A DNA stretch of 42,277 nucleotides, taken from Chara braunii (lineage: Eukaryota > Streptophyta > Charophyceae > Charales > Characeae). The notes under the pieces were generated by a model that did not search any database, was not told where the DNA came from, and was given only the letters and a program-made list of their open reading frames with translations. Each line of letters begins with the position of its first letter. Positions within the stretch are counted from its first letter, which is position 1. The DNA lies in the NCBI GenBank assembly GCA_003427395.1, contig BFEA01000346.1, positions 582,029 to 624,305 on the forward strand, given 5' to 3'. The position numbers and the translations under genes are program-made. Below, in pieces: positions 9,556 to 20,101 of the stretch.

Positions 9556-10130
9556 GGGAGGTCCCCTTAAGTTTGGGGAAGCCCAGCGCTTTGTTTATTT
9601 TTGGGGTGTATGGAGCCTCAGACCGCTCTATAAGTTTAGGTAGCCTGAAGCTCTGGAGGTTGGGATGTCCCCATAAGTTTGGGGAGACCTGGTGCTGTGA
9701 ATTGCATGAAGGGTCAGGACACTATAAGTTTAGGTGTCTTGACTGCTCTGACTTGTAAGGGTTTGACTGTGGGTGACTTTCAGGGACCCAAGGCGCTCTA
9801 TAAGTTTAGGTACCCTGGGTTGCCTCGTTTTATTTGGGGTTCCCTCGATTTCTTTGGTTTTGAACAAGGAGGTCTGAACCGCTCTATAAGTTTAGGTGAT
9901 TCAGCCCTTCTCCTGTTTTTTGAAGACTAAGTTCAGAGAGGTATATAGAAATTGGCTACTTAAACAGTTTAGGGCGACTAGAGTGGTCTAGTCATATGCC
10001 CAAAGAAGAGAGAAGTAGTTGTGCCCTTTGTTTGTGTATATTTGACCGAGTCAGAACGCTCTATAAGTTTAGGTATTCTGACTTTAGGCCTGGCTAAGTT
10101 GGGTGCGCTCTGTAAGTTCAAGTGCCCTGA
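9556..10130 (+). ncRNA. Array of loop-conserved, stem-variable hairpins (left copy)
   Basis: Eight units share a loop built on ATAAGTTT, usually CGCTCTATAAGTTTAGGTA, while their stems differ. Stems: TCCCC/GGGGA (9562, loop TTAAGTTT); GAGC-TCAG with CTGA-GCTC (9613-9653, one mismatch); TCCCC/GGGGA (9668-9685); GTCA-GACAC with GTGTC-TGAC (9713-9743, one G.T); ACCCA-GG with CC-TGGGT (9786-9820); CTGAA/TTCAG (9874-9904); AGTCAGAA/TTCTGACT (10049-10083, 8 bp perfect); GGGTGC/GTGCCC (10101-10127, with wobbles). Stem sequences change together on both sides, so pairing is maintained. An unrelated hairpin, GACTAG/CTAGTC inside GGGC/GCCC, sits at 9972-10001. Units are spaced roughly 50-170 bp. The inverted copy has a homologous array at 22261-23071. 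Whether it acts as RNA or as single-stranded DNA is unknown. Confidence 0.7.
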
Positions 10131-10424
10131 CCTATGCCTTATGTAAGTTGGGTATGAGGGGATAACTCGCTGAGAGATTATGAACTATTGTTTGTTCAAA
10201 TTGGCTTGGGAGTGGTGAGAGAACTTACCTTTGTGGTTTGGCCTGCATGTGGCTGAGGGAGATTACTACTTGGTCTGGGATTCAGGTTGACAGGAAGTTG
10301 CTTTAGAGGCTCGCCACGTGCTAGAGCGATAGGAGTTAGGTCAATTCCTGCATTTTCTGAGCTGACTTTATTTTACTTGGATCAATTCTTGCTTTTTCTG
10401 GGATCTTTTGTTATATTTGGCTTT

Positions 10425-10990
10425 GTATAAATCTTGGCAAGCTACTTTCTCTACGGGAAGCGCTGCCAAAATTTCTACGAATCCAAGGAGTTAGTCAACT
10501 TTTAACTTGTCAAAGTTCAACTTATCAATTCTTTATATCTGACTTAGTAAAAATTTGGAAAGTCTCCTTTCCTAAAGGAAGTGCTACCCAAATTTTTGCT
10601 AATTCAGGTAGTTAGACAAAATTGGACTTTGAGAAGTCAGGGTTATTTTCAAATTCTGAACTTAGCCTTGTATAAATTCTGGAATAACACTTTTTTAAAG
10701 GGAGTGCTGCCGAAATATCTGCAAAACTAAGTAGTTAGTCAAAACTTGTTTAAGTTGAACTCAAGTTGCCTTATGAGTTCATATTTGACCCAGTATAAAT
10801 CTGGAAGTCTCCCTTTCTAAATGGAGTGCTGTCCAAATTTTTACTAATTCAGGGAGTTAGACAGAATCTGGCTTTCCAGAGTTGGAGATTATTTCTGTTT
10901 TCATATTTGGGCGGATATAAACTTTGGAGAGGCACTTTTCCTACGGGAAGCGCTGCCGAAACTTTCTTGATTTAGAGGAGCTGGATTATA
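10425..10990 (+). repeat. Five-unit 125-bp tandem repeat (left copy)
   Basis: Each unit has TATAAA.(T)TTGG, a small hairpin of the type TTCC-TA(A/C)-GGAA, then G.GCTGCC.AAAATTT and AGTTAG. Unit starts are near 10425, 10545, 10665, 10790 and 10910. In the third unit the hairpin has become CACTTTTTT with AAGGGAGTG, which still pairs fully using three T.G wobbles. The right copy has only three units. No coding potential is visible. Confidence 0.75.
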
Positions 10991-11191
10991 TTTTAACAGA
11001 TGGCGATTCTGGCAATCCACCCTGACTAGGGGAGATTCAACCAGGGTCTGCCTTTGCTTTGGGCACCGCCTCGAGTTAGATTTAGGCTTAGCTAGCTAGG
11101 AGGATTTGACTGAGAATATGTTATGGAGTTGTATTCTCCATAAGCTCATGATCTCGGCTTGGGGATTGATCTGTCAGGTGTTACAGGTCGT

Positions 11192-11269
11192 CTTGATCGT
11201 TCGATTCAAGATCAAGGCTAGATTCAGCTTGATCCCTGGAGGATCGTCTTCTGTTATCACTGATAACAG
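11192..11269. repeat. Hairpin plus perfect 19-bp palindrome (left copy)
   Basis: CTTGATC/GATCAAG (11192-11198 with 11210-11216) precedes CTGTTATCACTGATAACAG (11251-11269), a perfect palindrome with 9-bp arms. The right copy keeps the same palindrome with the central base changed. This could be a protein-binding dyad or a conserved fold. Confidence 0.7.
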
Positions 11270-11729
11270 GTCGGTTGCCGATTCGTCGGTCTTCGACTCA
11301 ATTTCAATCCATTCCCCATACTCAACCTAAAAGGCTTTAGCCCTGGTGGGTTTTACTGTTTGTTAAGGGTTTCACCCGGACTTTTATTGAATGGCCATTT
11401 AACAAAGGTACTGAGCATTTAACTGAGGCTGGTTGGACTGGCAGTTGGGGCTTGCATGGCTAAAGCGAAGGGGTATGAGCATAGAGAATGGTTGGGGTTG
11501 ACTCCGTGTAGTGCGTGTTTTATTGCTTGATTCTTGGTGTGGTTGCAGGTATGTCCTGTGGCTCAGATTTTGGATTTGGACTGCCTGCGATTCCACATAC
11601 ACATACATGGTTGTGAGGAGCCCCACTGTGCCTGTGAGAAGTGATCGTCATAACTCTATCCCCCTTCTGTATGTATGCGTGGATATACGTATGATGAGTG
11701 TTCGGGAGGCCTAAGAGGCCATGTTAACA

Positions 11730-13316
11730 ACCGCGTGAGAGTTGGGATTGAGAGACAGGGAAGACCCCCCCTTTTGCCTATTTGCGTCTTGGGGCTTTCC
11801 TAGTCGGACGTTGCTCCTGGGCTGGGGTTCGAGGTCCTTGTCCAGGACATCCCAAGCCCTAGGCCCTGAAGAGGAGGAGCCTCCCCTTGCATAGAGCCTA
11901 TTTACTTTGGCCGGCGGGACACTCCATCTGAAAGGCGGGAACGCCGCAAGGGCCGAACGGCGCGTCCTCCAACCGTTCAATATCGTGAGGGGTAACCCCT
12001 CGCGATGAGTTCCTTCAGCCATTCAATATCGCGAGGCCTAAGCCGCAGTTACCACATATGATTGGCATCAGTGGTTGGCATAGGGTTGGCCTGCGGCCGT
12101 GCAGTTGTATATCAGAGCCCTGCGCGCGACGCCTCTCCGTCCCGGCGTCTAAAAAGTTATGGGACTGTCGGGCTCGCACGTAGGCGTGGCGCCTGGGATT
12201 ATTATAGGCCGCCGGCACCGCCCATAGAAGGGAAATGTGTCCCAAGGCCATGAGTTTTTGTTTTAAGGGCCAGGAGACCTTTGCCCTATCCCCCCTTCTT
12301 GGGTTTGTGCGAGTTTTGTTGCTTCTTAGAGACTTATGGTTGGACGTTGTAGTCCATGGCAGCCGTCAAAGTCAAACCCCTTGATTTTCGCCCGAGCCCC
12401 GGGGAGGACTCACCTCTAGGGCCGCGAGAGACGACTACCACCACAGACGTGGACCTGTGTACCACCCACTCTGCATAAGGGTGCAGAAGAGGGTGTGTGG
12501 TCCTCAACCGCGCATGGCGGTTGTCCAGCGTCGAGAGATTAACCCTCAAGGCGCGTGTCAGCCGACACTTGGGTGTCGAATGCGACCCTCGAGATTAACG
12601 AGGACCGCGTGAGTATGGGTACTACACAGTATGCCATCACTGCGACCGCTTGCGTACGCTTGCATTGCGAGTCGACATGAGTTAGCCCTGCCTCCGCGCG
12701 ATTTTTATATCAAGTCTCGCGCGTGGCGCCCATTTGATTTCCGCATCGAAAAGTTATGGGGTGGTTACTGAGGGGCTATGAGCGTTGTCACGTTGTTTGT
12801 GTCGCATTGTTCGTGTGGTGTCGTTTCGTGCGTATGTGTGTGTGTGTTTTATTTTGGTGTTCGTAGAGTGGTGTGCGCGTGGTGCGTGGGATACGTCCTA
12901 GTCGACCGACGTCGAGCCGAGCTTGGGACTTCAGCCCCCCAAGATGTCGGTTCGCGTGCGGGTCCGATAGGCGTATTGCCGCGCGTACCCCCTATGTTAC
13001 AGCGAACGAGAAACGCCCTCGGCTGGCCCACCTCTGCGATTGCAACCGAGTAGCTTTCGTATTGTGGACTGGTAGCTCGACGAGGATACGCCCACCGAAG
13101 GGAGGTGACAGCTCCCGTAGGGTGGAGGCAAGGTGTGCCTCGCGTAGACCCTGTCATGTCGTAGAGGCTCGCGAGAGGTATGGCTGGCGCACTCGGCCGG
13201 AGCGGCTTAAGGAAGTTTCTTTTGTACGTCCGTGACGAGGTTGGTCCGACTCCTGCGTGACGCGGCCTAGAGGGTCCCGCGCTGCCGCGTGCGGTGCCGG
13301 ACCGATGCGCTCGACA
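11730..13316 (+). repeat. 3' third of the left element
   Basis: Matches the reverse complement of 19766-20870. Anchors include TCCAGGACATCCCAAGCCCT, the GTGTCAGCCGACACTTGGGT region, AAAAGTTATGGG, a TGTGTGTG run, and GACTTCAGCCCCCCAAGATG. Two internally similar blocks (around 12110-12180 and 12680-12770) suggest a local duplication that the right copy lacks. No gene is supported. Confidence 0.65.
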
Positions 13317-13564
13317 ACGTGAAGCAGAAGAAAAAATAAGACGAGCGAAGAAAAGGAAAAATGAAAGGATAGACAGGCAAAGACACAGACAAACCAGAAA
13401 GACACAAAACAGTGTCTTCTTCTTCTTTGTTTAGTGTATTCTTATTTCTTTCAGTGTTTTATAAATTTTTTACACTGAACAAAGGATAAAAATAAAAAAC
13501 AAGGACACATTGAAATCATTCAATTTCTCAGTCTTGTTAACTCCTCCTCCACTGCGCCTCTCAC

Positions 13565-13655
13565 ATACAAGGCTCGCCACGTTGATGAAGTGAAGCGCGA
13601 GCTGCCCCCATCCCCGTATGCCATAACAGCCCACTTGCACGCTGTGGGAAAGAGG
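13565..13655. repeat. Dispersed repeat fragment in the spacer
   Basis: Carries TACAAGGCTCGCCACGTTGATG, CGCGAGCTGCCCCCATCC, ATGCCATA and CCCACTTGCACGCTGTG, matching the family seen near 2010-2100 and 2755-2860. Flanking sequence from 13321 to 14100 is A- or T-rich with no recognisable gene. Confidence 0.6.
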
Positions 13656-14102
13656 CAGAGTAAAGGGAGAGGTGTTAAACACAAGGAAGAGGAGCAAAAA
13701 AGGAAAACTGATAGGCGAAGGGAAGGTGACACAACTTCTTTCTTTTACTGTATTCTTCTTTTTTTCACAGTTTTGCAATTTTGGTTAAGGATCTACCACG
13801 CTCGCTTTACAGCGCACCTACACTTCCTTCTTTACTTTTTATTCTCATTTTCACCCTTCTGACTTTGATCACGAAATTCTAAGGATTCGTCGTACCGAAG
13901 TCCTCGAAGTCCAGAGGATGTACCACCCACCATTTACCTGTCCATCGATCAATCAACCGGTCAGTGTGCAGCTCGTTCCCGCCAATTCCAGCCTCCCTCA
14001 GACAATCTCTATATGTCTAAGCTCGCTTCCACCAATTCCTCCATGGCCGCTTGATGCCACTTTCCATTTTTTTCGACCTCTCAGTCTTTTCAATATTTTG
14101 CT

Positions 14103-14174
14103 TCCTCGTCAACTCTTGGTCAATTTTACTTCAGTATTTCCTCGTCAACTCTTGGTCAATTTTACTTCAATATT
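14103..14174. repeat. 36-bp tandem duplication
   Basis: Two nearly identical units of TCCTCGTCAACTCTTGGTCA followed by ATTTTACTTCA in a pyrimidine-rich stretch. Confidence 0.85.
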
Positions 14175-14470
14175 TTACTTCCTCTTTCTTTTCAATATTT
14201 TAATTCCTCCGTTCCCGCCAGTTCCAGACATCTCCAGATTTACAGTCGTCAGCGACCAATTGCTTTTTCCACATTTTCTCTCTTGCCTCCAAGCCCGCAC
14301 GTCCTTCGACACAAGAGAGTAAATGGCGGGAGATGGAGATGGAGACAGACTGGATTTGGTGGCAACGAGCGAGATAAGGTTCAATCGGCTGCGATGACCG
14401 AAGAGGAGAGGAGAGAAGAGGAGAGGAGAGGAGAAGGAAAGACAGACATGCAAATCGTAGAAAACACAAA

Positions 14471-14666
14471 GACACGTGATGGATCGGAGACAGACAAACA
14501 GACAGACAAAGACACGTGGTGGATCGTCGCCAGCAGACCGAAAGACACGTGGCTCGTAGAAGGCAAGACAGACACGTGGATCGTCGTCACCTACACGCCC
14601 CCTTTCTTATTGACTCCTCAAGGTTTGCCACGTGAATCCAACCTTTTCAGAACCTTATGCCACGTG
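14471..14666. promoter_or_regulatory. Cluster of six G-box (CACGTG) motifs
   Basis: CACGTG occurs at 14473, 14513, 14546, 14573, 14629 and 14661. The first four head degenerate 27-40 bp units of the form GACACGTGG.GGATCGTCG. CACGTG is the plant G-box bound by bHLH and bZIP factors (established knowledge). Here it may simply be part of a tandem repeat, because no gene start is evident nearby. Confidence 0.5.
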
Positions 14667-14690
14667 ACACTTCATGCTGTCATTAAGTGA

Positions 14691-14900
14691 AGAAGAAATA
14701 CTTATCTCGGGCCGATCACAAGCATCCAAGGTCATTTACTGAAGAAATATCTCGGGCCGATCACGGGCTGTTTCAAATCCGCTAACTATGACAATACTAG
14801 GGTAACGAGTATAAAACTTGTCGATAACAAGCATCCAAGGTCATTGACGAAGGCACGGTCTATGTGAGCATCACCTTGGTCAAAATTGAAGAATCTCGGG
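14691..14900. repeat. Short direct repeats (ATCTCGGGCCGATCAC)
   Basis: GAAGAAATA plus ATCTCGGGCCGATCAC occurs twice about 50 bp apart, ATCTCGGGCCAGCA is a third partial copy, and ACAAGCATCCAAGGTCATT occurs twice about 110 bp apart. From 14900 to 15590 there is a G-rich run (15020-15065) and otherwise nothing recognisable. Confidence 0.7.
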
Positions 14901-15599
14901 CCAGCAACAGCAGACGAAATTTAAGGGGGCAGAAAAGAAAGAAGAAAAAACAGCGGTCACAGGATGGTCAATCGAACGTAGGAACAGAAAAAGGGCAGAC
15001 CCCCTTTTTTTCCTTTCAAGGGGGGGGGAGGGGGGGGAGGGGAGGCGGAGAGGGAAGAGGGGGGCTCCTGACAACCACAGAAATCGCAAAAAGGGTGGTG
15101 GGTTGGTTTAACTAACGGCCATAGGATCGCAAAGGAATCGAAGGTAGACCGACCAGGGAACCCGTACTACAGTCTTCACCAGAATAGAACGCCCGGTCAT
15201 TATAGCTGTACTTAGGGACTGGAAGTTGCCATTAAAATGACCGGGAGTTCCGTTAAAAGGAAGGAATCGTAGACCTAAGAGGGACGGGAAATTTGATGAA
15301 ATTGTAAAAGGGAAAAAGGAGGAGATTGATGATTGAGTCTCTGTGGCTAAGCAACATTACAGTCTGAGCTTCTTTCCAAAAATGGAAATGACACACACAA
15401 CAGCCAGGTCACGGAATAAGCAACTTGCCACAAACACAGGCCACCAGAGTCCACCAACCTTCACAAACAGACCAAGTGCAGGGCCCGCCCTGGTCGTCCC
15501 TTCAGGATCAACCGTATATTCCCAGAATATTACTTACTGTTTGTATGATCGTGAACTTGCACCTGGGCCTACATCTGCAATTGTATACTCTAATACATC

Positions 15600-16173
15600 G
15601 TCACAAAGATATCAGACCGCAAAAGCGAAAAAAAGACAAGAAAAAAAAATCCAATTCATTTTTTATCTTCTTACTTACAACTCCCCCTGTTCAGAACCTC
15701 TCGCGTACAAGGCCGCCCACGTGGATGTAGGTTGAGCGGCGGCTGCCCCCACCTATATACATCGTCAATATCTATGTATATATAATGTATATACAGTAAG
15801 TCGCTGGCTCAAGCAGATATCCCCCCCCTTAAAACACGCTTTCCCCCACACTCTCTTAGCCTACAACTTGCACTGATCGACGTCCGAAAGGTGCCGATAT
15901 CTCCTTTAATTCGACATCGAGCGGTCTCTTTCTTCAGCTTCTTTTTTATGTGTAGGTGCTTATACTGTATGATAGACATAAAACCCGACTTTTTACATAT
16001 TCTGGAGGAAAAAATATATATCCACGTGGGCGGCCTTGTACGCAAGAGGTTCTGAACAGGGGGAGTTGTAAGGAAGAAGATAAAAAATGAATTGATATCT
16101 TTTTTGTTTTTCCTTTGTTTTTCCTTTGTTTTTCCTTTGTTTTTTCGTTTTTGCGCTCTGATATTTATGTGAC
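15600..16173. repeat. Foldback: two inverted copies of the GTCACA-headed repeat
   Basis: The arm at 15600-15751 is the reverse complement of the arm at 16016-16173, around a unique spacer of about 265 bp. Both arms begin with GTCACA at the outer edge next to TA-rich sequence and end near GCCGCCCACGTGGAT. The right arm has expanded TTTTTCCTTTG to several copies. A transcript through both arms could form a long double-stranded stem. Confidence 0.8.
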
Positions 16174-16394
16174 GATATATATATGGAGGTTCAGTCAGTA
16201 CAATGCCTAACGATAAAAAATGAATTGATCATCCACGCGCGCTCCAAACGACTCCTTTACTTCGATGAATCGTAAGCGTTGATCGGTATGACCGGGGAAA
16301 CCTCTGAAAGGTGTATGCTGCAACGCAGGCCGTCGGATTAGGGCATGTCTCTTCATCGCTCAGCACCTCGGGCGTGACTACTGGCGCTCGTAAA

Positions 16395-16790
16395 AACTTC
16401 ACCGATCTTCACACCTGCTGCTTGATTAGTCAATCTAAGATGATGTTTGATTAGACGCCGTCAATCTAAGATGCTGTTTGATTAGTCGAACGATCGATCG
16501 ATACTGTGGACTGACCAATCGATCGTAAAGTACCGGTTGATTGATAAATTGATTGACCAGACCTCGTTGATGATCAATTGATTGGAGTATCCATCAATCC
16601 AATCCATCAATCAATTGATTGGGTGATTCATCCGTTCCTTCATTGCTCGATTGTTTGGTTGATTGGAGATCGATCGATCGATCGGGGATTCGTTGGTTCC
16701 TGATTGGTCGATGGGTGCGTTGATTGATTGATTCACTCATTCATTGGATGATAGGTCAGTTGATTGGCTGATGGCCTGAAATGAGAAACC
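16395..16790. repeat. GATT/GATC low-complexity tract
   Basis: Dense GATTGATTGAT, GATCGATCGAT and CAATCAAT words with two TCAATCTAAGATG.TGTTTGATTAG units near 16431 and 16460. No gene is visible. Confidence 0.75.
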
Positions 16791-16979
16791 ATTCCAACAT
16801 ATCGTTCCTCTCCTGCTTCCCAGCAGCCTCCTCCTCCCCCTCCTCACATCTTCCTCATTCTCCCCATCGATGACATGACGACATCATCGCCCTTTTCTTG
16901 TTCAGAGATTCCCTGCCACTACGATGCCATGACGACATCATCACCAGATGACGTGACAACACCCTCTCAACATTTTAAA

Positions 16980-17050
16980 TACATGATATAATATAATATA
17001 ATACATATATATAACATATAATAACTGCATGATATAATATAATATAATGA
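16980..17050. repeat. ATATAAT-rich direct repeat
   Basis: CATGATATAATATAATATAA occurs twice about 47 bp apart, separated by ATACATATATATA. Between 17050 and 17530 there are only short repeated phrases (GAGGGACCAGAAT twice) and no gene. Confidence 0.8.
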
Positions 17051-17530
17051 TAAGGGCCTTAAGCACATGATTGGGGGTAAGGATCGGAGGGACCAGAATT
17101 TGGGGCGGCAGGAGTTAAGATTAGGAAGGGAACGCTGGGAACAGGAGCGAGGAGGGACCAGAATGTGGCAGCGGGCGCGTAAATACTGGCCATATACATT
17201 CTGATTGCAATGGATTCGAGATTGATTCAAAATTTTCAGTATATACATGAATAAACCGTTGTGCTATGAATATATACCAAATCGACTGAATTTTCAATAT
17301 ACTCATTAATTAGTTAATAATACTGTAACTAAGCAACTAACTGTGCCCCCTCCTAGACGTCTGGTTGGCCAGGCACGTCTGATGGACATGATGATATTTC
17401 TCTGCGTCCCTTCACACTAGGAAATAAATGATGACGTGTTTTCTTCCAATCCGCCTTGTGAATTACGAACTGAACCGCCTTCGTCAAGACACTAGGAATT
17501 ATTCAACGGCATTTTCAGAGAGGGAAAACA

Positions 17531-17630
17531 GTTCTTCGGGACATCCGTGAAACTGGACTGAAGCAGAGAACCTTTGCATGACCCCTGCGCATTTAAGAAT
17601 GACCCGTACGAATCAAAGGCGGGCTAGAAG
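17531..17630 (+). repeat. Stray copy of the element's CTTC.GGACAT subrepeat
   Basis: CTTCGGGACATCCGTGAAACT, then CCCTGCGCA and CGTACGAATC parallels the units at 6550 and 7211 inside the left element. It lies in the spacer between the two inverted copies, so this module also exists independently of the full element. Confidence 0.55.
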
Positions 17631-17738
17631 GGGGGCGGGGAGGGGAAGAGAAAGGGGAAACAACTGGTTCACACCGATCTTCTCACCTGCTGCTTGAAGG
17701 CCGCGTCTTTGACCGCGTCGCATCTCCTTTGGGCCGCC

Positions 17739-17870
<132 letters not shown>

Positions 17871-17880
17871 AATGTTGAAA

Positions 17881-18420
17881 CACGTGACAATCCTTCGAAC
17901 GGCCCCTTTCTAGCACATACAGATCTGATGCTGTTTACATGACAAGCAGCACCCGGGAAAGGGCCGGTGTTAGGTTTTTCACCCACGTGGTCATCTGACG
18001 AGTGCTCTGTGGGTAGGTACACACGTGGATACTCTTATCCTATACGTCTTCGATGAGAACAAGGCGACGTGCTGTCGTTCCTTCTTCCACGCAGGCATCA
18101 ATCCAAATTTCAGTCACATTTTGCCACGTGGCATGACAAGACACTCCCGCAATCTTCGCCCTCAAGCTTCGACAACGGTGAACACAAAAGCACGACGAGA
18201 GCCACGTTGATGACGGTATACAATCGGCCGGTGAAATGAGAAAAAGACCCTGCGATATTTTGGAGACCAGTTATGAGTACTTGCTGATCGAATCTGGCCG
18301 CGAACGCCGCCTGAAGCATGCACCACGACCGAGAGTTTCAGTACCTTCTGAGACAGATCTATTACAACGTCGTTCTCAGACGCGATAGTCAGCAAGAGTA
18401 AGCCACGTCTCGCCACGTGG
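17881..18420. promoter_or_regulatory. Second cluster of CACGTG motifs
   Basis: CACGTG at 17881, 17984, 18022, 18125 and 18414, most with a GG extension (CACGTGG). A minus-strand frame at 18162-18416 reads smoothly (for example ASENDVVIDLSQKVLKLSVV) but matches no family I recognise. From 18420 to 18950 one plus-strand proline-rich frame (18487-18774) is open, without recognisable domains. Confidence 0.4.
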
Positions 18421-18953
18421 CAGCACTCGCGCTAATCCGACCGGACAACGGAGATCCGACCGATCAACCAACCAACCAATTAATAGGTGAGAGGTGATAA
18501 CTCTCTCGATCCTGCCGGGCTACCGGTAGCGGAGCACAGCTGTGTGCCATTCCCCCGACATACCACTACAGGTCCGAAGGGAACAACCGGCCCATCGCCC
18601 ACCTACGCCGCAGAACCGGAACAAACCGAACTACACCTCCCGCCGTCTGTGAGAGGACCCCAAGGAATGAACCGCACCCTTGTGGGCAGTCATCCCTGTC
18701 GGCCTGCGTGCCTGGGGAAAGACCCTCTTTCACCCCACTTGGGAAAACCCTTCAGTTCAAGGGGCCGGCAATAGAAGGCCCTTATCCTTGCGCCTCGTTC
18801 CCCCTAATCCCTGGGCCTCCTTCCACTAAGGCTTGTGCTCCACCGACTTGAATTCATGAGGCTCCACAGCCCACGAATTTCATGGTTCTTTCACAAAAAT
18901 TGTTCATCTAAGGATCTCTACCGGATCAGACAGCCGGATTTGGCTGCTGTTGC

Positions 18954-19068
18954 AACTTAGGGGAAGAGTGGGGGTCAGCACATCGCCAGACTAACAAAGA
19001 CTTAGGGAAAGAGTAGGGGTCAGCACATAATGCGCTTTACGAAGACTAATGCGCTTTACAAAGACGAA
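18954..19068. repeat. Short tandem duplications
   Basis: A unit containing AGAGT.GGGGTCAGCACAT occurs twice about 48 bp apart, immediately followed by two copies of AATGCGCTTTAC.AAGAC. No gene between here and 19430 is recognised. Confidence 0.8.
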
Positions 19069-19432
19069 CTGCGAAAAAACCCTTTATGGGGCATCATGGG
19101 CATGACGGAAAAAACGGGCTCAGTGCAGTGGAGGCACGACTTCTTTGTGGAATTTCATTATTCCCCCAAATTTACTATTGTGAGATTGTTCAAGTATTAC
19201 ACCACCAGTACTTGGCCCAGCTATTCAAGTCGAGCCTGAATATGCCCTAAGCGCCGATTTTTGCCAAGCCTGCAGTGAATGGGAAAAAATACAGGACATT
19301 TGTTGCTTCAAGCAAGTGTCGCCCCTTATGCTGGACCTACTGCCAGCAGATGGAACGTAAACAGGCCGTCGTTTTTTTGTTTCCACTCAGTTGGCACCCG
19401 AAGCCTCGCCAGGAGTGCAGTCAGTGCGAAAT

Positions 19433-19765
19433 GTGAACGTTACACTGCCAGACACTCAATACGGGGAGTCAGATCACGAAGTGTCAACGATCTTCTTCAG
19501 AAAAAGCAACAAAAAAAAAGGTGAAAACGGAAACCAAGCTATGCACTCACGTGTCGCGTTTTACATCTAGATACGTTTGGGAGAGTGTGAACTTTACACT
19601 GCCAGGCATTCAATGCTCCCTCGGTCCAACGAAGAGTCAAATCACGAAGTGTCAAGGATCTTCTTAAGAAAAAGCAAAAAAAAAAAAAAAGATGAAAAGG
19701 GAAGCTAAGCTATGCACTCATGTGTTGCATTTTACATCCAGATACATTTGAGAGAGTATGGACGT
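19433..19765 (+). repeat. 154-bp tandem repeat, interrupted by the right element
   Basis: Unit 1 starts at GTGAACGTTACACTGCC (19433), unit 2 at GTGAACTTTACACTGCC (19587). Both contain CACGAAGTGTCAA.GATCTT, an oligo(A) run and GCTATGCACTCA. Unit 3 starts GTATGGACGT and is cut off at 19765 by the inverted element. It resumes at 26002 with ACGTTACACTGTCTGGCATT and continues to about 26090. This provides an empty-site comparison for the insertion. Confidence 0.85.
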
Positions 19766-20101
19766 TGTCGGGCGCATCGGTCCGGCACCTCACGCGGCAG
19801 CGCGGAACCCTCTCGGTCGCGTCACGCAGGAGTTAGACCAACCTCGTCACGAAGATACAAATGGAGTTTCCTTAGGCCGCTCCGGCCGAGTGCGCCAGCC
19901 ATACCTTTCGCGAGCCCCTACGACAGGATAGGGCCTACGCGAGTCACAACTTACCTCCACCTTACGGGAACTGTCACCTTCCTTCGGTGGGCGTATCCCC
20001 GCCTAGCTACCAGTCCACAGTACGAAAGCTAATCAGTTGCAATCACAGAGGTGGACCAGCCGAGGACGTTTTTTCGTTCGCTGTAGCATAGGGGGTACGC
20101 G

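Larger units (their letters stand above)
5240..13316 (+). mobile_element. Large non-coding TIR element, left copy (8.1 kb)
   Basis: The 5' end reads TGTCGGCGCGA and the 3' end, reverse-complemented, reads TGTCGAGCGCA: about 11 bp of imperfect terminal inverted repeat. ACGT flanks both sides (5236-5239 and 13317-13320), consistent with a 4-bp target duplication. A second copy lies inverted at 19766-26001 and aligns end to end, with roughly 70-90% identity by eye and several large indels. No transposase, integrase or reverse transcriptase is visible; the longest frame inside (minus strand, 6528-7721) is Pro/Ser/Arg-rich and not preserved in the other copy. Internal landmarks are a terminal hairpin, tRNA-T-arm-like motifs, a CTG run, a hairpin array, a 125-bp tandem block and a 19-bp palindrome. 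TG...CA ends would also fit an unusually long solo LTR. Known 4-bp-TSD DNA transposon groups (Ginger, Sola) are other options. Confidence 0.75.

Noticed and set aside
18487-18774. 95-codon proline-rich plus-strand frame
   Set aside because: No recognisable domain, splice context or repeat conservation; left as unassigned.
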